From Wocania_A sp964021735 (GTDB taxonomy: Bacteria; Bacteroidota; Bacteroidia; Flavobacteriales; Flavobacteriaceae): a stretch of DNA of 14,658 nucleotides. The DNA lies in assembly GCF_964021735.1 (NCBI RefSeq), contig NZ_CAXIBN010000080.1, positions 1 through 14,658 of the forward strand, written 5' to 3'. Shown here piece by piece: positions 1 through 7,319 of this stretch (the first letter of the stretch is position 1; each line of letters begins with the position of its first letter). The position numbers and the translations under genes were made by a program. The notes beneath the pieces are model-generated. The model saw only the letters and a program-made list of their open reading frames with translations. It was not told the origin of the DNA and did no database searches.

Positions 1-1
1 T

Positions 2-172
2 TACTATTTGGCCAGATGGCAGGCTTGGTATAATGCTCAAAAGGAAGGAGAGGAAATTAAAATAAAAAAATGGGAAGACAAATGGGTAAATAGCCCTTAT
101 GAGTCTTCAAAAAATGGGAATGGTGATATAGTGTCATTAATAAAAGGCCTCGATTTGATAATTAAAAAATAG
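2..172 (+). CDS. C-terminal fragment of an upstream gene, probably a GH89-type alpha-N-acetylglucosaminidase (partial)
   Basis: An open frame enters from the left edge and ends at the TAG at 170-172, giving 56 residues with no start inside the window. The tail begins YYLARWQAWY, then has a Trp-rich stretch (WEDKWVNSPY) and ends GDIVSLIKGLDLIIKK. This order (YYxxRW, a short linker, an E-x-x-W/F-V helix, then a G-D-x-V-x-L-x-K helix) matches what I recall of the C-terminal helical domain of NAGLU/GH89 enzymes. It also partly matches the end of the GH89 gene at 12170-14407 in this window, which has YYKPRW followed by ESQWV. If so, the PUL carries two GH89 paralogues flanking the regulatory and transport genes. 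The identity rests on a short tail only; another helical-tailed glycosidase is possible. That it is the end of a real protein is more certain than the family. Confidence 0.55.
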   Translation, partial: YYLARWQAWYNAQKEGEEIKIKKWEDKWVNSPYESSKNGNGDIVSLIKGLDLIIKK

Positions 173-201
173 AACCTTATTTTTAGTAACATCATATAAA
201 T

Positions 202-231
202 TTTGACAAAATTAGTTTTAGTTTATATTTG
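202..231 (+). promoter_or_regulatory. Bacteroidota housekeeping-type promoter of the ECF sigma gene
   Basis: TTTG at 202-205 is followed, after 18 bases, by TATATTTG at 224-231. This fits the Bacteroidota sigma-ABfr consensus of a -33 TTTG and a -7 TAnnTTTG exactly. The sigma-factor ATG at 256 lies 24 bases after the -7 box, so the predicted leader is short. No Shine-Dalgarno-like sequence precedes the ATG, as is usual in this phylum. It implies that the sigma factor is transcribed by the housekeeping sigma factor and not only by itself. Confidence 0.7.
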
Positions 232-255
232 GAGTAAAATTAACATATAAAATTC

Positions 256-828
256 ATGCTTGAAATTCAAAAGGACAAGGAGTTGTTAGCACTAGTTGTA
301 CTAAATAATGAACTAGCATTTAAAGTGTTACATGATAGGTATTCCGTAAAAATGTTTCTGTATGCTTTCAATATAATAAAGAATAAAGAGGTGTGTGAGG
401 ATATTGTTCAAAATATCTTTATTGATTTTTGGAACAAGAGGCAAAGCAAAAATATAAACAATATCAAATCGTATCTTTTCAAGTCAGTAAAGTATAAGAT
501 ATTTAATTATTTTAGAGATCAAAAAATATCTAAGGAGGACATTACAAGGTTAAATTTAATTGATCTTTCTATAAATGCTTCGCAGAAAATGGAGTATCAT
601 GAACTGGAAACAACCATATATGCCTCTGTCAATAAACTACCAAAACGATGTAAAGAAATTTTCGAATTAAGTAGGTTTCATTACAAGTCCAACAAAGAAA
701 TTTCAGAGGAGTTGGAAATATCCATTCAAGCGGTTAAAAATCAAATTTCAAAAGCACTTTCCCTTATCAAGAAAGATCTTCAAAGTGATGGGGTAATTCT
801 TTATTTTATTAGTGTTCCCTTAGTTTAG
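256..828 (+). CDS. ECF-type RNA polymerase sigma-70 factor (Bacteroidota PUL type)
   Basis: This 190-residue protein has the two-domain layout of extracytoplasmic-function sigma factors. Region 2 spans about residues 20-89: the AFKVLHDRY start, the EDIVQNIFIDFW core-polymerase/-10 helix, and the IKSYLFKSVKYKIFNYFRD -10 recognition segment. Region 4 spans about 118-175, with the LPKRCKEIFELSR entry and the NKEISEELEISIQAVKNQIS helix-turn-helix for the -35 element. There is no extra C-terminal sensory domain, but the last dozen residues (GVILYFISVPLV) are strongly hydrophobic. It precedes a FecR anti-sigma gene and an STN-containing SusC gene, the standard trans-envelope set controlling glycan PULs. 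Its likely targets are the susC-led operon and perhaps the enzyme block. The start is supported by the promoter just upstream and by the region 2 position. The family assignment is firm; the regulon is inferred. Confidence 0.93.
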   Translation: MLEIQKDKELLALVVLNNELAFKVLHDRYSVKMFLYAFNIIKNKEVCEDIVQNIFIDFWNKRQSKNINNIKSYLFKSVKYKIFNYFRDQKISKEDITRLNLIDLSINASQKMEYHELETTIYASVNKLPKRCKEIFELSRFHYKSNKEISEELEISIQAVKNQISKALSLIKKDLQSDGVILYFISVPLV

Positions 829-1029
829 GTGATAATCGATTTTCCTTAAAATAACACTCTCTTAATCGAAAAGAATTGCTAGAGGCTCTGCCTAGAGAAT
901 AGTTCGTTTCAAGAAATTCTTTATTATTTTAAAGAAAATTTTAAAAAATAAGCACATTAACGTGTACCATCAGGTGTTTTTTGTTACTTAATAACGAGGA
1001 AGAATTCCCTAAACAATAATGTTTTCAAA

Positions 1030-2145
1030 ATGAATAAAAAACAAGCTAAAAGACTTTTTACAAAGTATGTTAACAACAAGTGTTCTGAAAAAGAACTTGA
1101 ATTGTTGGAGATCTTTCTGGAATCCTATCAAGACAAGAAAGGTAAATGGCCAGATTTTATTTTGGGGAGTGAGGACATGTTTAAAGCACAGTCTTGGTCT
1201 CAGATTCAGGATAAAATAAATAGTAAAAAGAAAAATAAGCCATTTAGACATTATTACAAGTACGCTGCAATTTTTGTGCTGTTATTTGGACTTACCTATT
1301 TTTATCAACAAGGTGCTTTTACAAAACAGGATGAAGGCATAATCATACTAGAGGAGAAAATAACGCTGCAGTTGGATAATGGCGTTTTAGAAGAGATACA
1401 AGAAAGTGACTCAATACAAATAAAAGATAAGGAAGGCAATGTAATAGGGGTTCAAAAAGGAAATCAATTAATCTATACCAAAGGTGTTGAAAAAGAAAGA
1501 CTTGTTTACAGTACTTTAAATGTACCTTATGGTAAACATTTCCAGGTCAAGTTGTCGGACGGCACCCTTGTAGATTTAAATGCAGGATCTTCTTTAAGAT
1601 ACCCCATTAACTTTATTGAAGGACATGACCGTAAAGTGTTTGCATCTGGAGAATTGTATTTCAATGTGGCCAAGGATGAAGCACACCCATTCATAGTTAA
1701 TGCTAATGATATTAATGTTGAAGTACTGGGAACCCAATTTAATATATCGTCTTATCCAGAAGACACCCATATTAATACCGTATTGGTAGAGGGTTCCGTT
1801 AGTATAAGTAGTGAACAAACAGCAGAGAGAACATTGTTAAAGCCTGGATTCTTGGCATCCTGGGATAAAAACACAAAACAGATGGTTGTGGATGAGGCCG
1901 ATATTGAAATGCATACCGCATGGATTAGCGGCAAGATTATTTTTAGGCATATAAGCTTTGATAACGTTATAAGGAAACTTGAACGGCATTATAACGTAAC
2001 TATTGTTAACAATAATGTTGATATAGGGGACAGGTACCTAGCGGCCAGTTTTGATGTGGAAACTATTGAAGAAGTATTTGCCGCTTTTAAGGAGTATTAT
2101 GGGATAGATTATAGTATAACCAGTAATATAATAATTATAAATTAA
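1030..2145 (+). CDS. FecR-type anti-sigma factor, inner-membrane, with DUF4974 C-terminal domain
   Basis: This 371-residue protein follows the sigma gene after a 201-base gap. Residues 1-72 form a charged cytoplasmic region that would bind the sigma factor. Residues about 75-92 (YKYAAIFVLLFGLTYFY) are the single membrane segment. The rest is periplasmic: a FecR domain at about 163-258, with the YGKHFQVKLSDGTLVDLNAGSSLRYP-like core and the EVLGTQFNIS motif, and a C-terminal DUF4974/STN-like module at about 300-370 (FRHISFDNVIRKLERHY). In this family the periplasmic part is contacted by the STN domain of a TonB-dependent transporter, and the signal passes inward to the sigma factor. The neighbouring SusC has such an STN domain, so the partner is almost certainly next door. 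The length is normal for the family and nothing is broken. The substrate that triggers signalling cannot be read from the sequence. Confidence 0.93.
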   Translation: MNKKQAKRLFTKYVNNKCSEKELELLEIFLESYQDKKGKWPDFILGSEDMFKAQSWSQIQDKINSKKKNKPFRHYYKYAAIFVLLFGLTYFYQQGAFTKQDEGIIILEEKITLQLDNGVLEEIQESDSIQIKDKEGNVIGVQKGNQLIYTKGVEKERLVYSTLNVPYGKHFQVKLSDGTLVDLNAGSSLRYPINFIEGHDRKVFASGELYFNVAKDEAHPFIVNANDINVEVLGTQFNISSYPEDTHINTVLVEGSVSISSEQTAERTLLKPGFLASWDKNTKQMVVDEADIEMHTAWISGKIIFRHISFDNVIRKLERHYNVTIVNNNVDIGDRYLAASFDVETIEEVFAAFKEYYGIDYSITSNIIIIN

Positions 2146-2199
2146 CCTAACAAACTATGCCTATGATATAAAAGCTAATTATTAAAACAATGAAATTTA

Positions 2200-2215
2200 A
2201 CTGCATTTTTGCAGT
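2200..2215 (+). promoter_or_regulatory. Small hairpin in the fecR-susC gap
   Basis: ACTGCA (2200-2205) and TGCAGT (2210-2215) pair perfectly around a TTTT loop. The stem is only 6 bp and no T-run follows, so it is not a terminator. It lies just upstream of a longer imperfect hairpin in the same gap. The pairing is visible; any role in susC expression is speculation. Confidence 0.3.
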
Positions 2216-2226
2216 GGTTATAAAAA

Positions 2227-2259
2227 AAATCGAAAGATGCGGCGAACATCTTCCGATTT
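2227..2259 (+). promoter_or_regulatory. Imperfect 13-bp inverted repeat in the susC leader
   Basis: AAATCGAAAGATG (2227-2239) pairs with CATCTTCCGATTT (2247-2259) around a 7-base loop (CGGCGAA), with one A-C mismatch. On the + strand an A-run precedes it and no clear T-run follows. It would resemble an intrinsic terminator only if read on the - strand, where no gene converges. It lies 44 bases before the susC start, inside the 158-base gap that should hold the sigma-dependent promoter. It could be an operator, a leader attenuator or an mRNA-stabilising stem. The pairing is seen; the role is not known. Confidence 0.4.
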
Positions 2260-2303
2260 AAAATAGTGATTAAAATAATTAACCACCTAAACATTACAAA
2301 AAT

Positions 2304-5300
2304 ATGAAAAAAGTACTTAGGATAAGGAAGTATGTTTCTTTTCCACTAAAATTTGACTTAAAAATGAAACTAACGGTTCTCTTTTTAATAGTTTCTTTAT
2401 TTCAACTTCAAGCTAATGAGTCCTATGCCCAAAAAGCAAGGGTTTCTATGGATCTTAATGAAGTGAGTTTAGAAAAAGTCTTAGATGAGATAGAATCTTT
2501 AACAGAGTTTAAATTTTTATATGATTATGAACATGTTAATTACAAAAAAATAGTATCCATTAAAGCAGACAATGAACGTCTGTCCTCAATTTTAGATAGA
2601 TTGTTTGAAAGCTCCAGTGTTAGCTATAAAGTTGTAAAAAAACAAATCATACTAAAACTTAAAAAAAACAAATCTGAAAAGGAAAAAATCCTTGATTACA
2701 AAGTTCCTTTAAAGCTAGACCAACAAAAAATTGAAATAAAAGGGACTATCAAGGACTTAAATGGACAACCATTACCAGGAGCCAATATTTTAGAGAAAGG
2801 AACAACAAATGGTGCTCAGGCCGATTTCGATGGAAATTTTTCGCTTCAAGTAGAAGACCCAAACACCACATTGGTGGTTTCTTATTTAGGGTTTCAAATC
2901 GTTGAGGTTCCATTAAATGGAAAGGTTCAGATAGCGGTGTCTTTAAAGGAGCAGGCTGCCGGTTTGGATGAAATAGTAATCGTAGGTTATGGACAGGTTA
3001 AGAAGAGTGATTTAACCGGAGCAGTAGGATCTATTAAAGCAGAAGAAATCGAGAAACAGCGTGCTCCTAGAATAGATCAGGCATTACAAGGTCGTGTTTC
3101 TGGTGTCCAAGTAGTCAGTTCAGGCGGTGCTCCAGGATCGGGTACAAGTATTAGAATTAGGGGCGGTAACTCCATAAACTCATCTAACGAGCCATTATTT
3201 GTAATCGATGGTTTTATTGGAGGCGGTGACTTAAATACTATTAATCCACAGGACATTGAGTCTATAGAAATATTAAAGGATGCTTCCGCAACAGCCATTT
3301 ATGGATCTAGAGGAGCAAATGGGGTTGTTCTTATAACGACCAAGAGAGGAAAAGGAGAATCTAAAGCAGTAATTAGGTACAATGCGTATTATGGAGTTCA
3401 ACAACCTGTTAAAAAGCTGGATCTTTTAAATGGCCCGGAATTTGTGGCCTTCCAAAATGAGTTCTTTGCATATAGTACGGGAAACACCAATCCTGAAGAT
3501 GCCCCTTTCCCGCCTTCGGAGACTTTTGCCAATACCGATTGGCAGGATATTTTGTTCAATAGTGGTTCTGTTAATGAGCATAATTTGAGTATAGCTAAGG
3601 CATCAGAAGACAGTAACTATTTCTTTTCAATGAACTATTTTACCAATCAAGGAACGCAGTTGGGCACAAGCTTTGATCGTTATCAGTTCAGGTTAAATTT
3701 CGATCAGAAAATTGGTCAATCCTTTCGTATGGGAGCTTCTATTTCCGGTGTTAGGACATTAAGGGAAAATCCCAAAGCAGGTGGTTTAAGTTTGTATCCT
3801 ACCGCACCTATTTACAATGATGATGGTACTTTTTTCCGCATTAACCAAACACATGGTTCGGCTTTTAACAATCCTATTGCGGCCAATGAAAATATCTTAA
3901 GCGAAACTACATTAAACAGGGCTTTTGGTAATATTTATGCACAATTACAGCCAGCCAAGGGACTTATATTAAAATCTACTTTTGGTTTTGATATTTCATC
4001 TACTAAATTAAATATATACCAATCGACGGAGTTGCCAACTAGGGCTTTCTTTGATAATGGAGGTTTTGCTAGAGTAGTTACTGGTTTTCCAATTACTATC
4101 CAAAATGAAAACACAATAGACTATAACATTTCTGTAGGGGACCATACTATGGGGCTTTTAGGAGGATTTACCTATCAGAACTTTAAGAGGGAAGATTTAG
4201 AAGGTAGGGCAGATGAGTTTTTTAATGACTCCAATCTTTACCACGATTTAGAAGCTGGAAACCCAGCTCTTAGAGAGGTGTTTTCTAGTGAATCGGAATG
4301 GACATTGCTTTCAGGTTTTTTCAGAGCGAACTATTCTTATAAAAGCAGATACCTTTTTACGGTAAGTGGTCGTTGGGATGGATCCTCTCGATTGGTTGAA
4401 GGAAAAAAATGGCAATTTTTCCCTTCAGCAGCCTTAGCTTGGAGGCTGTCTGAAGAACCTTTTATAAAGGATTTGGATGTGTTCAGTAATTTAAAATTAA
4501 GGATGTCGTATGGCCAAACAGGCAATCAGTCCATAAGCCCATATGCTACATTGGCAAGGCTGCAATCTGGTACCACACTAATTGGTGGGCAAGAAGTTAA
4601 TACCGTAATTCAGGGGCTTGCTGCCAACGAAAATCTATCGTGGGAAACTACAAGTCAGTTTGATTTTGGACTGGAAAGCGGGCTTTTTAAAAACCGATTG
4701 AATATAGAGTTCGATTATTATAAGAAGACCACAGAAGATTTGTTGTTGAATGCAACTTTGGCTCGACAAACAGGTTTTGAAGATCAATTGACAAATATTG
4801 GATCTATAGAAAATAAAGGTTTTGATGTAACTATTACAGCTAGGGCAATCAAAACCGATAACTTTAAATGGGAAACATCTATAACCCTAGGAAAGAACAA
4901 TAACAAGGTTCTTGCTTTAGCAGATAAGGACACTATTCAAAATGGAGTAGGTACGGCATTGATTATAGGAAAACCTGTGGGGACATTTTTTGGAGCAAAA
5001 TATTTAGGCGTATATCAGGCAGATGACCCGGATTTAGGCTCTAACCTTCCAGGAAGCCCTAAGTGGGAAGATCTAAACGAAGACGGAAGCATATCTGCAT
5101 TAGATGCACAGATAATAGGCGATCCTAACCCAGATTTTTATGGAGGATGGAACAATACATTTACCTATAAGAGGCTTACTCTAAACCTGTTTTTTGATTT
5201 TAGCGTAGGTAATGACATCTATGACCTGTCCGGAAGAAATTTCAATACAGGATTTAATACCAACGTATATGGACGCAATAGAAATAGATGGACCGAAAGC

Positions 5301-5648
5301 AATACAGGTTCCAATATACCTAGAGCGGGTAGTATGGAAGATTCTTATTTCTCTAGTTATCCAGGGTTTACAGGTAACAGTTATGATGTTTATGACGGAT
5401 CTTTTTTAAGATTAAAAACACTTAATCTGGAATATAAAATCCCGGTTGAAAAGATAGGTGTATTTGATGAGCTATCGGTTTACACCAACATAAGCAACTT
5501 GTTTACACTTACAAGCTATGAGGGCTTTACTCCCGATGTAAACTCTGAAGATGCGAAGCAAAATGGAGGTAGGACACGCAGAGGTTTTGACCAAACTGTA
5601 TATCCGCAGAGTAGGACGATATTATTCGGTATTAATGCTAAATTTTAA
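2304..5648 (+). CDS. SusC-type TonB-dependent outer-membrane transporter with STN signalling domain
   Basis: This is an outer-membrane channel that imports oligosaccharides, powered by TonB, with the SusD protein next door as its lid. The 1114 residues run in the expected order. A long signal peptide ends near SYA/Q at about residue 42. An STN domain covers about 46-117, a carboxypeptidase-D-regulatory-like beta domain about 143-222, a TonB-box region at 222-230 (DEIVIVGYG), and a plug at about 235-350 with the RIRGG and ATAIYGSRGANGVV motifs. The rest is a 22-strand-type barrel ending in the terminal phenylalanine (FGINAKF). The STN domain is the key point: plain SusC proteins lack it, and those that have it signal to a FecR anti-sigma factor, here encoded just upstream. 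The start at 2304 is preferred over the internal Met21 because the charged n-region before a KMKLTVLF-type core is typical of this class in Flavobacteriia. The imported glycan is not identifiable from sequence. Confidence 0.95.
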   Translation: MKKVLRIRKYVSFPLKFDLKMKLTVLFLIVSLFQLQANESYAQKARVSMDLNEVSLEKVLDEIESLTEFKFLYDYEHVNYKKIVSIKADNERLSSILDRLFESSSVSYKVVKKQIILKLKKNKSEKEKILDYKVPLKLDQQKIEIKGTIKDLNGQPLPGANILEKGTTNGAQADFDGNFSLQVEDPNTTLVVSYLGFQIVEVPLNGKVQIAVSLKEQAAGLDEIVIVGYGQVKKSDLTGAVGSIKAEEIEKQRAPRIDQALQGRVSGVQVVSSGGAPGSGTSIRIRGGNSINSSNEPLFVIDGFIGGGDLNTINPQDIESIEILKDASATAIYGSRGANGVVLITTKRGKGESKAVIRYNAYYGVQQPVKKLDLLNGPEFVAFQNEFFAYSTGNTNPEDAPFPPSETFANTDWQDILFNSGSVNEHNLSIAKASEDSNYFFSMNYFTNQGTQLGTSFDRYQFRLNFDQKIGQSFRMGASISGVRTLRENPKAGGLSLYPTAPIYNDDGTFFRINQTHGSAFNNPIAANENILSETTLNRAFGNIYAQLQPAKGLILKSTFGFDISSTKLNIYQSTELPTRAFFDNGGFARVVTGFPITIQNENTIDYNISVGDHTMGLLGGFTYQNFKREDLEGRADEFFNDSNLYHDLEAGNPALREVFSSESEWTLLSGFFRANYSYKSRYLFTVSGRWDGSSRLVEGKKWQFFPSAALAWRLSEEPFIKDLDVFSNLKLRMSYGQTGNQSISPYATLARLQSGTTLIGGQEVNTVIQGLAANENLSWETTSQFDFGLESGLFKNRLNIEFDYYKKTTEDLLLNATLARQTGFEDQLTNIGSIENKGFDVTITARAIKTDNFKWETSITLGKNNNKVLALADKDTIQNGVGTALIIGKPVGTFFGAKYLGVYQADDPDLGSNLPGSPKWEDLNEDGSISALDAQIIGDPNPDFYGGWNNTFTYKRLTLNLFFDFSVGNDIYDLSGRNFNTGFNTNVYGRNRNRWTESNTGSNIPRAGSMEDSYFSSYPGFTGNSYDVYDGSFLRLKTLNLEYKIPVEKIGVFDELSVYTNISNLFTLTSYEGFTPDVNSEDAKQNGGRTRRGFDQTVYPQSRTILFGINAKF

Positions 5649-5658
5649 ATCTAGAAAC

Positions 5659-7197
5659 ATGAAGTTTAAATATATATTTATAGCAGTATTCAGCATTGTT
5701 GTATTAACAGGATGCGAAAACGATCTTATAGAAAAACCAAAAAGGTTTACAAGTCCAAGCGAGTTTTTTAATACCCAAGCTGAGACCGAAGCGGCACTTT
5801 TTGGATCATATAACTTTCTCCATTTTGCATGGATAGGTGATTTTCACGTATTGCAATTGGGCGATTTGGGTACAGATGTTGGGCTTACCCGCTCTATTTC
5901 CTTCTATAATGTATATCAACATTGGAACATGGAAAACCTGACTTCTGATTATAGAGCTGCTTGGGGACAAAGGTATGAGGGAATAAGTAATGTGAATTTG
6001 GTCATTGCCCGAGTAGAGGCTAGCGATTTTCCAGAAGCCTTTAAAAATGAAATTTCTGCAGAAGCTCGATTTATCAGGGCACTTCTGTACTATCAATTAA
6101 ATATCATGTACGGAGGCGTTCCTTTATGGACAGATGAGTTGACCGACCTAGAGGCTGTTGGGGAATTGCCAAGAGCTACCTCTGCAGAGGTTAGGGAACT
6201 GATTATTAGTGACCTAAAGTTTTCCGAGCAACACTTACCTTCCGCAAGAGAATCTAGCGAATGGGGACGGGTTACCAAATGGGCGGCCAAGGGGCTTTTA
6301 GCAAGAGTGTATTTGTTCGATAAACAATGGCAAAATGCAAAGGATAAGGCAGAAGATGTTATTACTAATTCACCTCATAGTCTTTTGCCTAATTATATGG
6401 ATATTTTCGATTTTACCAATCGTTTTAATAGTGAATTGGTTCATGTTATCCATAAAGAAACCGATATTAGGGGGAGTTCGGTACATTCCTTCTCTTCGCC
6501 AAGAGGTAGGGATGAAGCTGGTAAATTTAGAAGTGATATAGCCGCTAATGGCGTAGTACGTCCCGATGGAAAAACGGTAAACACAACGGGAGAACTTTTT
6601 CAAGGATGGGGCATTTATCAATCCATTAAAGAAAATTACGATAGCTATCAAACCGGAGATGCCCGAAAAGATATTTGGTGGCACGAAGCAGAACGTGAAG
6701 ATGGTACTTTTACAACGTTAGACGGTGGTACATCTGGAGCAGGGGGCTATTACAACCTTAAATGGATTGCCTTTGACGAAAACCCGAATAACGGAAGCCG
6801 TGACGTAACCATGCAACGTTTGGCGGAACTCTATTTAATATCGGCCGAAGCTGATAATGAAATCAACAACGGGCCTACTACCTTGGCATATTCTCGGGTA
6901 AACGAACTACGTAGAAGAGCTTATGGAGATATGTTGCACGATTTAGCTCCTGGTATGTCCAAAGAAGATTTCAAAACGGCTTTAATAGCAGAAAATAGAT
7001 GGGAATTAGGTGGCGAAGGTTTAAGAAGATGGTACTTAATACACTGGGGTTACGATGTACTGGAAGCTGCCGTAAAATCTGTTTCTGGTTCCAATCCGCT
7101 TGGAGCAGCAAATATTAAACCGCATCACGTATTGTTTAAAATACCTGATGAGGAGATTATCGTGAATCCCAACATAGAACAAAACCCAGAATATTAG
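5659..7197 (+). CDS. SusD/RagB-type surface glycan-binding lipoprotein
   Basis: This 512-residue protein starts 10 bases after the susC stop and is surely cotranscribed with it. The start chosen is the ATG at 5659, which gives MKFKYIFIAVFSIVVLTGC, a clean lipoprotein signal with lipobox LTGC and lipidated Cys19. A longer in-frame start at 5551 lies inside susC and would bury the signal. The mature protein has the SusD N-terminal alpha-helical TPR region (FFNTQAETEAALFGSYNFL, then AEARFIRALLYYQL at about 140-155) and the RagB/SusD C-terminal region (LAELYLISAEADNEIN and ENRWELGGEGLRRWYLI). It ends with the usual helix that reads IPDEEI followed by N and Q residues. It should sit on the cell surface as the hinged lid of the SusC channel and capture glycan. 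Length and architecture are normal. Specificity is not readable. Confidence 0.95.
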   Translation: MKFKYIFIAVFSIVVLTGCENDLIEKPKRFTSPSEFFNTQAETEAALFGSYNFLHFAWIGDFHVLQLGDLGTDVGLTRSISFYNVYQHWNMENLTSDYRAAWGQRYEGISNVNLVIARVEASDFPEAFKNEISAEARFIRALLYYQLNIMYGGVPLWTDELTDLEAVGELPRATSAEVRELIISDLKFSEQHLPSARESSEWGRVTKWAAKGLLARVYLFDKQWQNAKDKAEDVITNSPHSLLPNYMDIFDFTNRFNSELVHVIHKETDIRGSSVHSFSSPRGRDEAGKFRSDIAANGVVRPDGKTVNTTGELFQGWGIYQSIKENYDSYQTGDARKDIWWHEAEREDGTFTTLDGGTSGAGGYYNLKWIAFDENPNNGSRDVTMQRLAELYLISAEADNEINNGPTTLAYSRVNELRRRAYGDMLHDLAPGMSKEDFKTALIAENRWELGGEGLRRWYLIHWGYDVLEAAVKSVSGSNPLGAANIKPHHVLFKIPDEEIIVNPNIEQNPEY

Positions 7198-7236
7198 AAT
7201 TAGTTGTGTTATTTTCAATTTGAGTTGGTTTTAATG

Positions 7237-7280
7237 CCTGCAACCGTTTAAGAACGGTTGCAGGTTACCTTTTATAGTAT
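7237..7280 (+). terminator. Strong hairpin between susD and the enzyme block (terminator or partial attenuator)
   Basis: CCTGCAACCGTT (7237-7248) and AACGGTTGCAGG (7253-7264) form a perfect 12-bp stem with a TAAG loop. The stem is followed by TTACCTTTTATAG, a T-rich but interrupted tail. It begins 39 bases after the susD stop and 83 bases before the next start. It may end the susCD transcript or reduce read-through so that transport proteins outnumber enzymes. No TAnnTTTG promoter is visible between it and 7320, which favours partial read-through. Confidence 0.65.
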
Positions 7281-7319
7281 AGTACGATAAAGCATTAAAC
7301 AATTGAACAAAACAATCAA

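Noticed and set aside
5551..5658. Upstream in-frame start for the SusD gene inside susC
   Set aside because: It would add 36 residues before a perfect lipoprotein signal (LTGC at Cys19), which must be N-terminal; the ATG at 5659 is the natural start.
7211..7235. CAATTTG-like motif after susD as a promoter for the enzyme block
   Set aside because: It lacks the TA of TAnnTTTG and a correctly spaced TTTG, and it lies upstream of the strong hairpin, which would interrupt its transcript.
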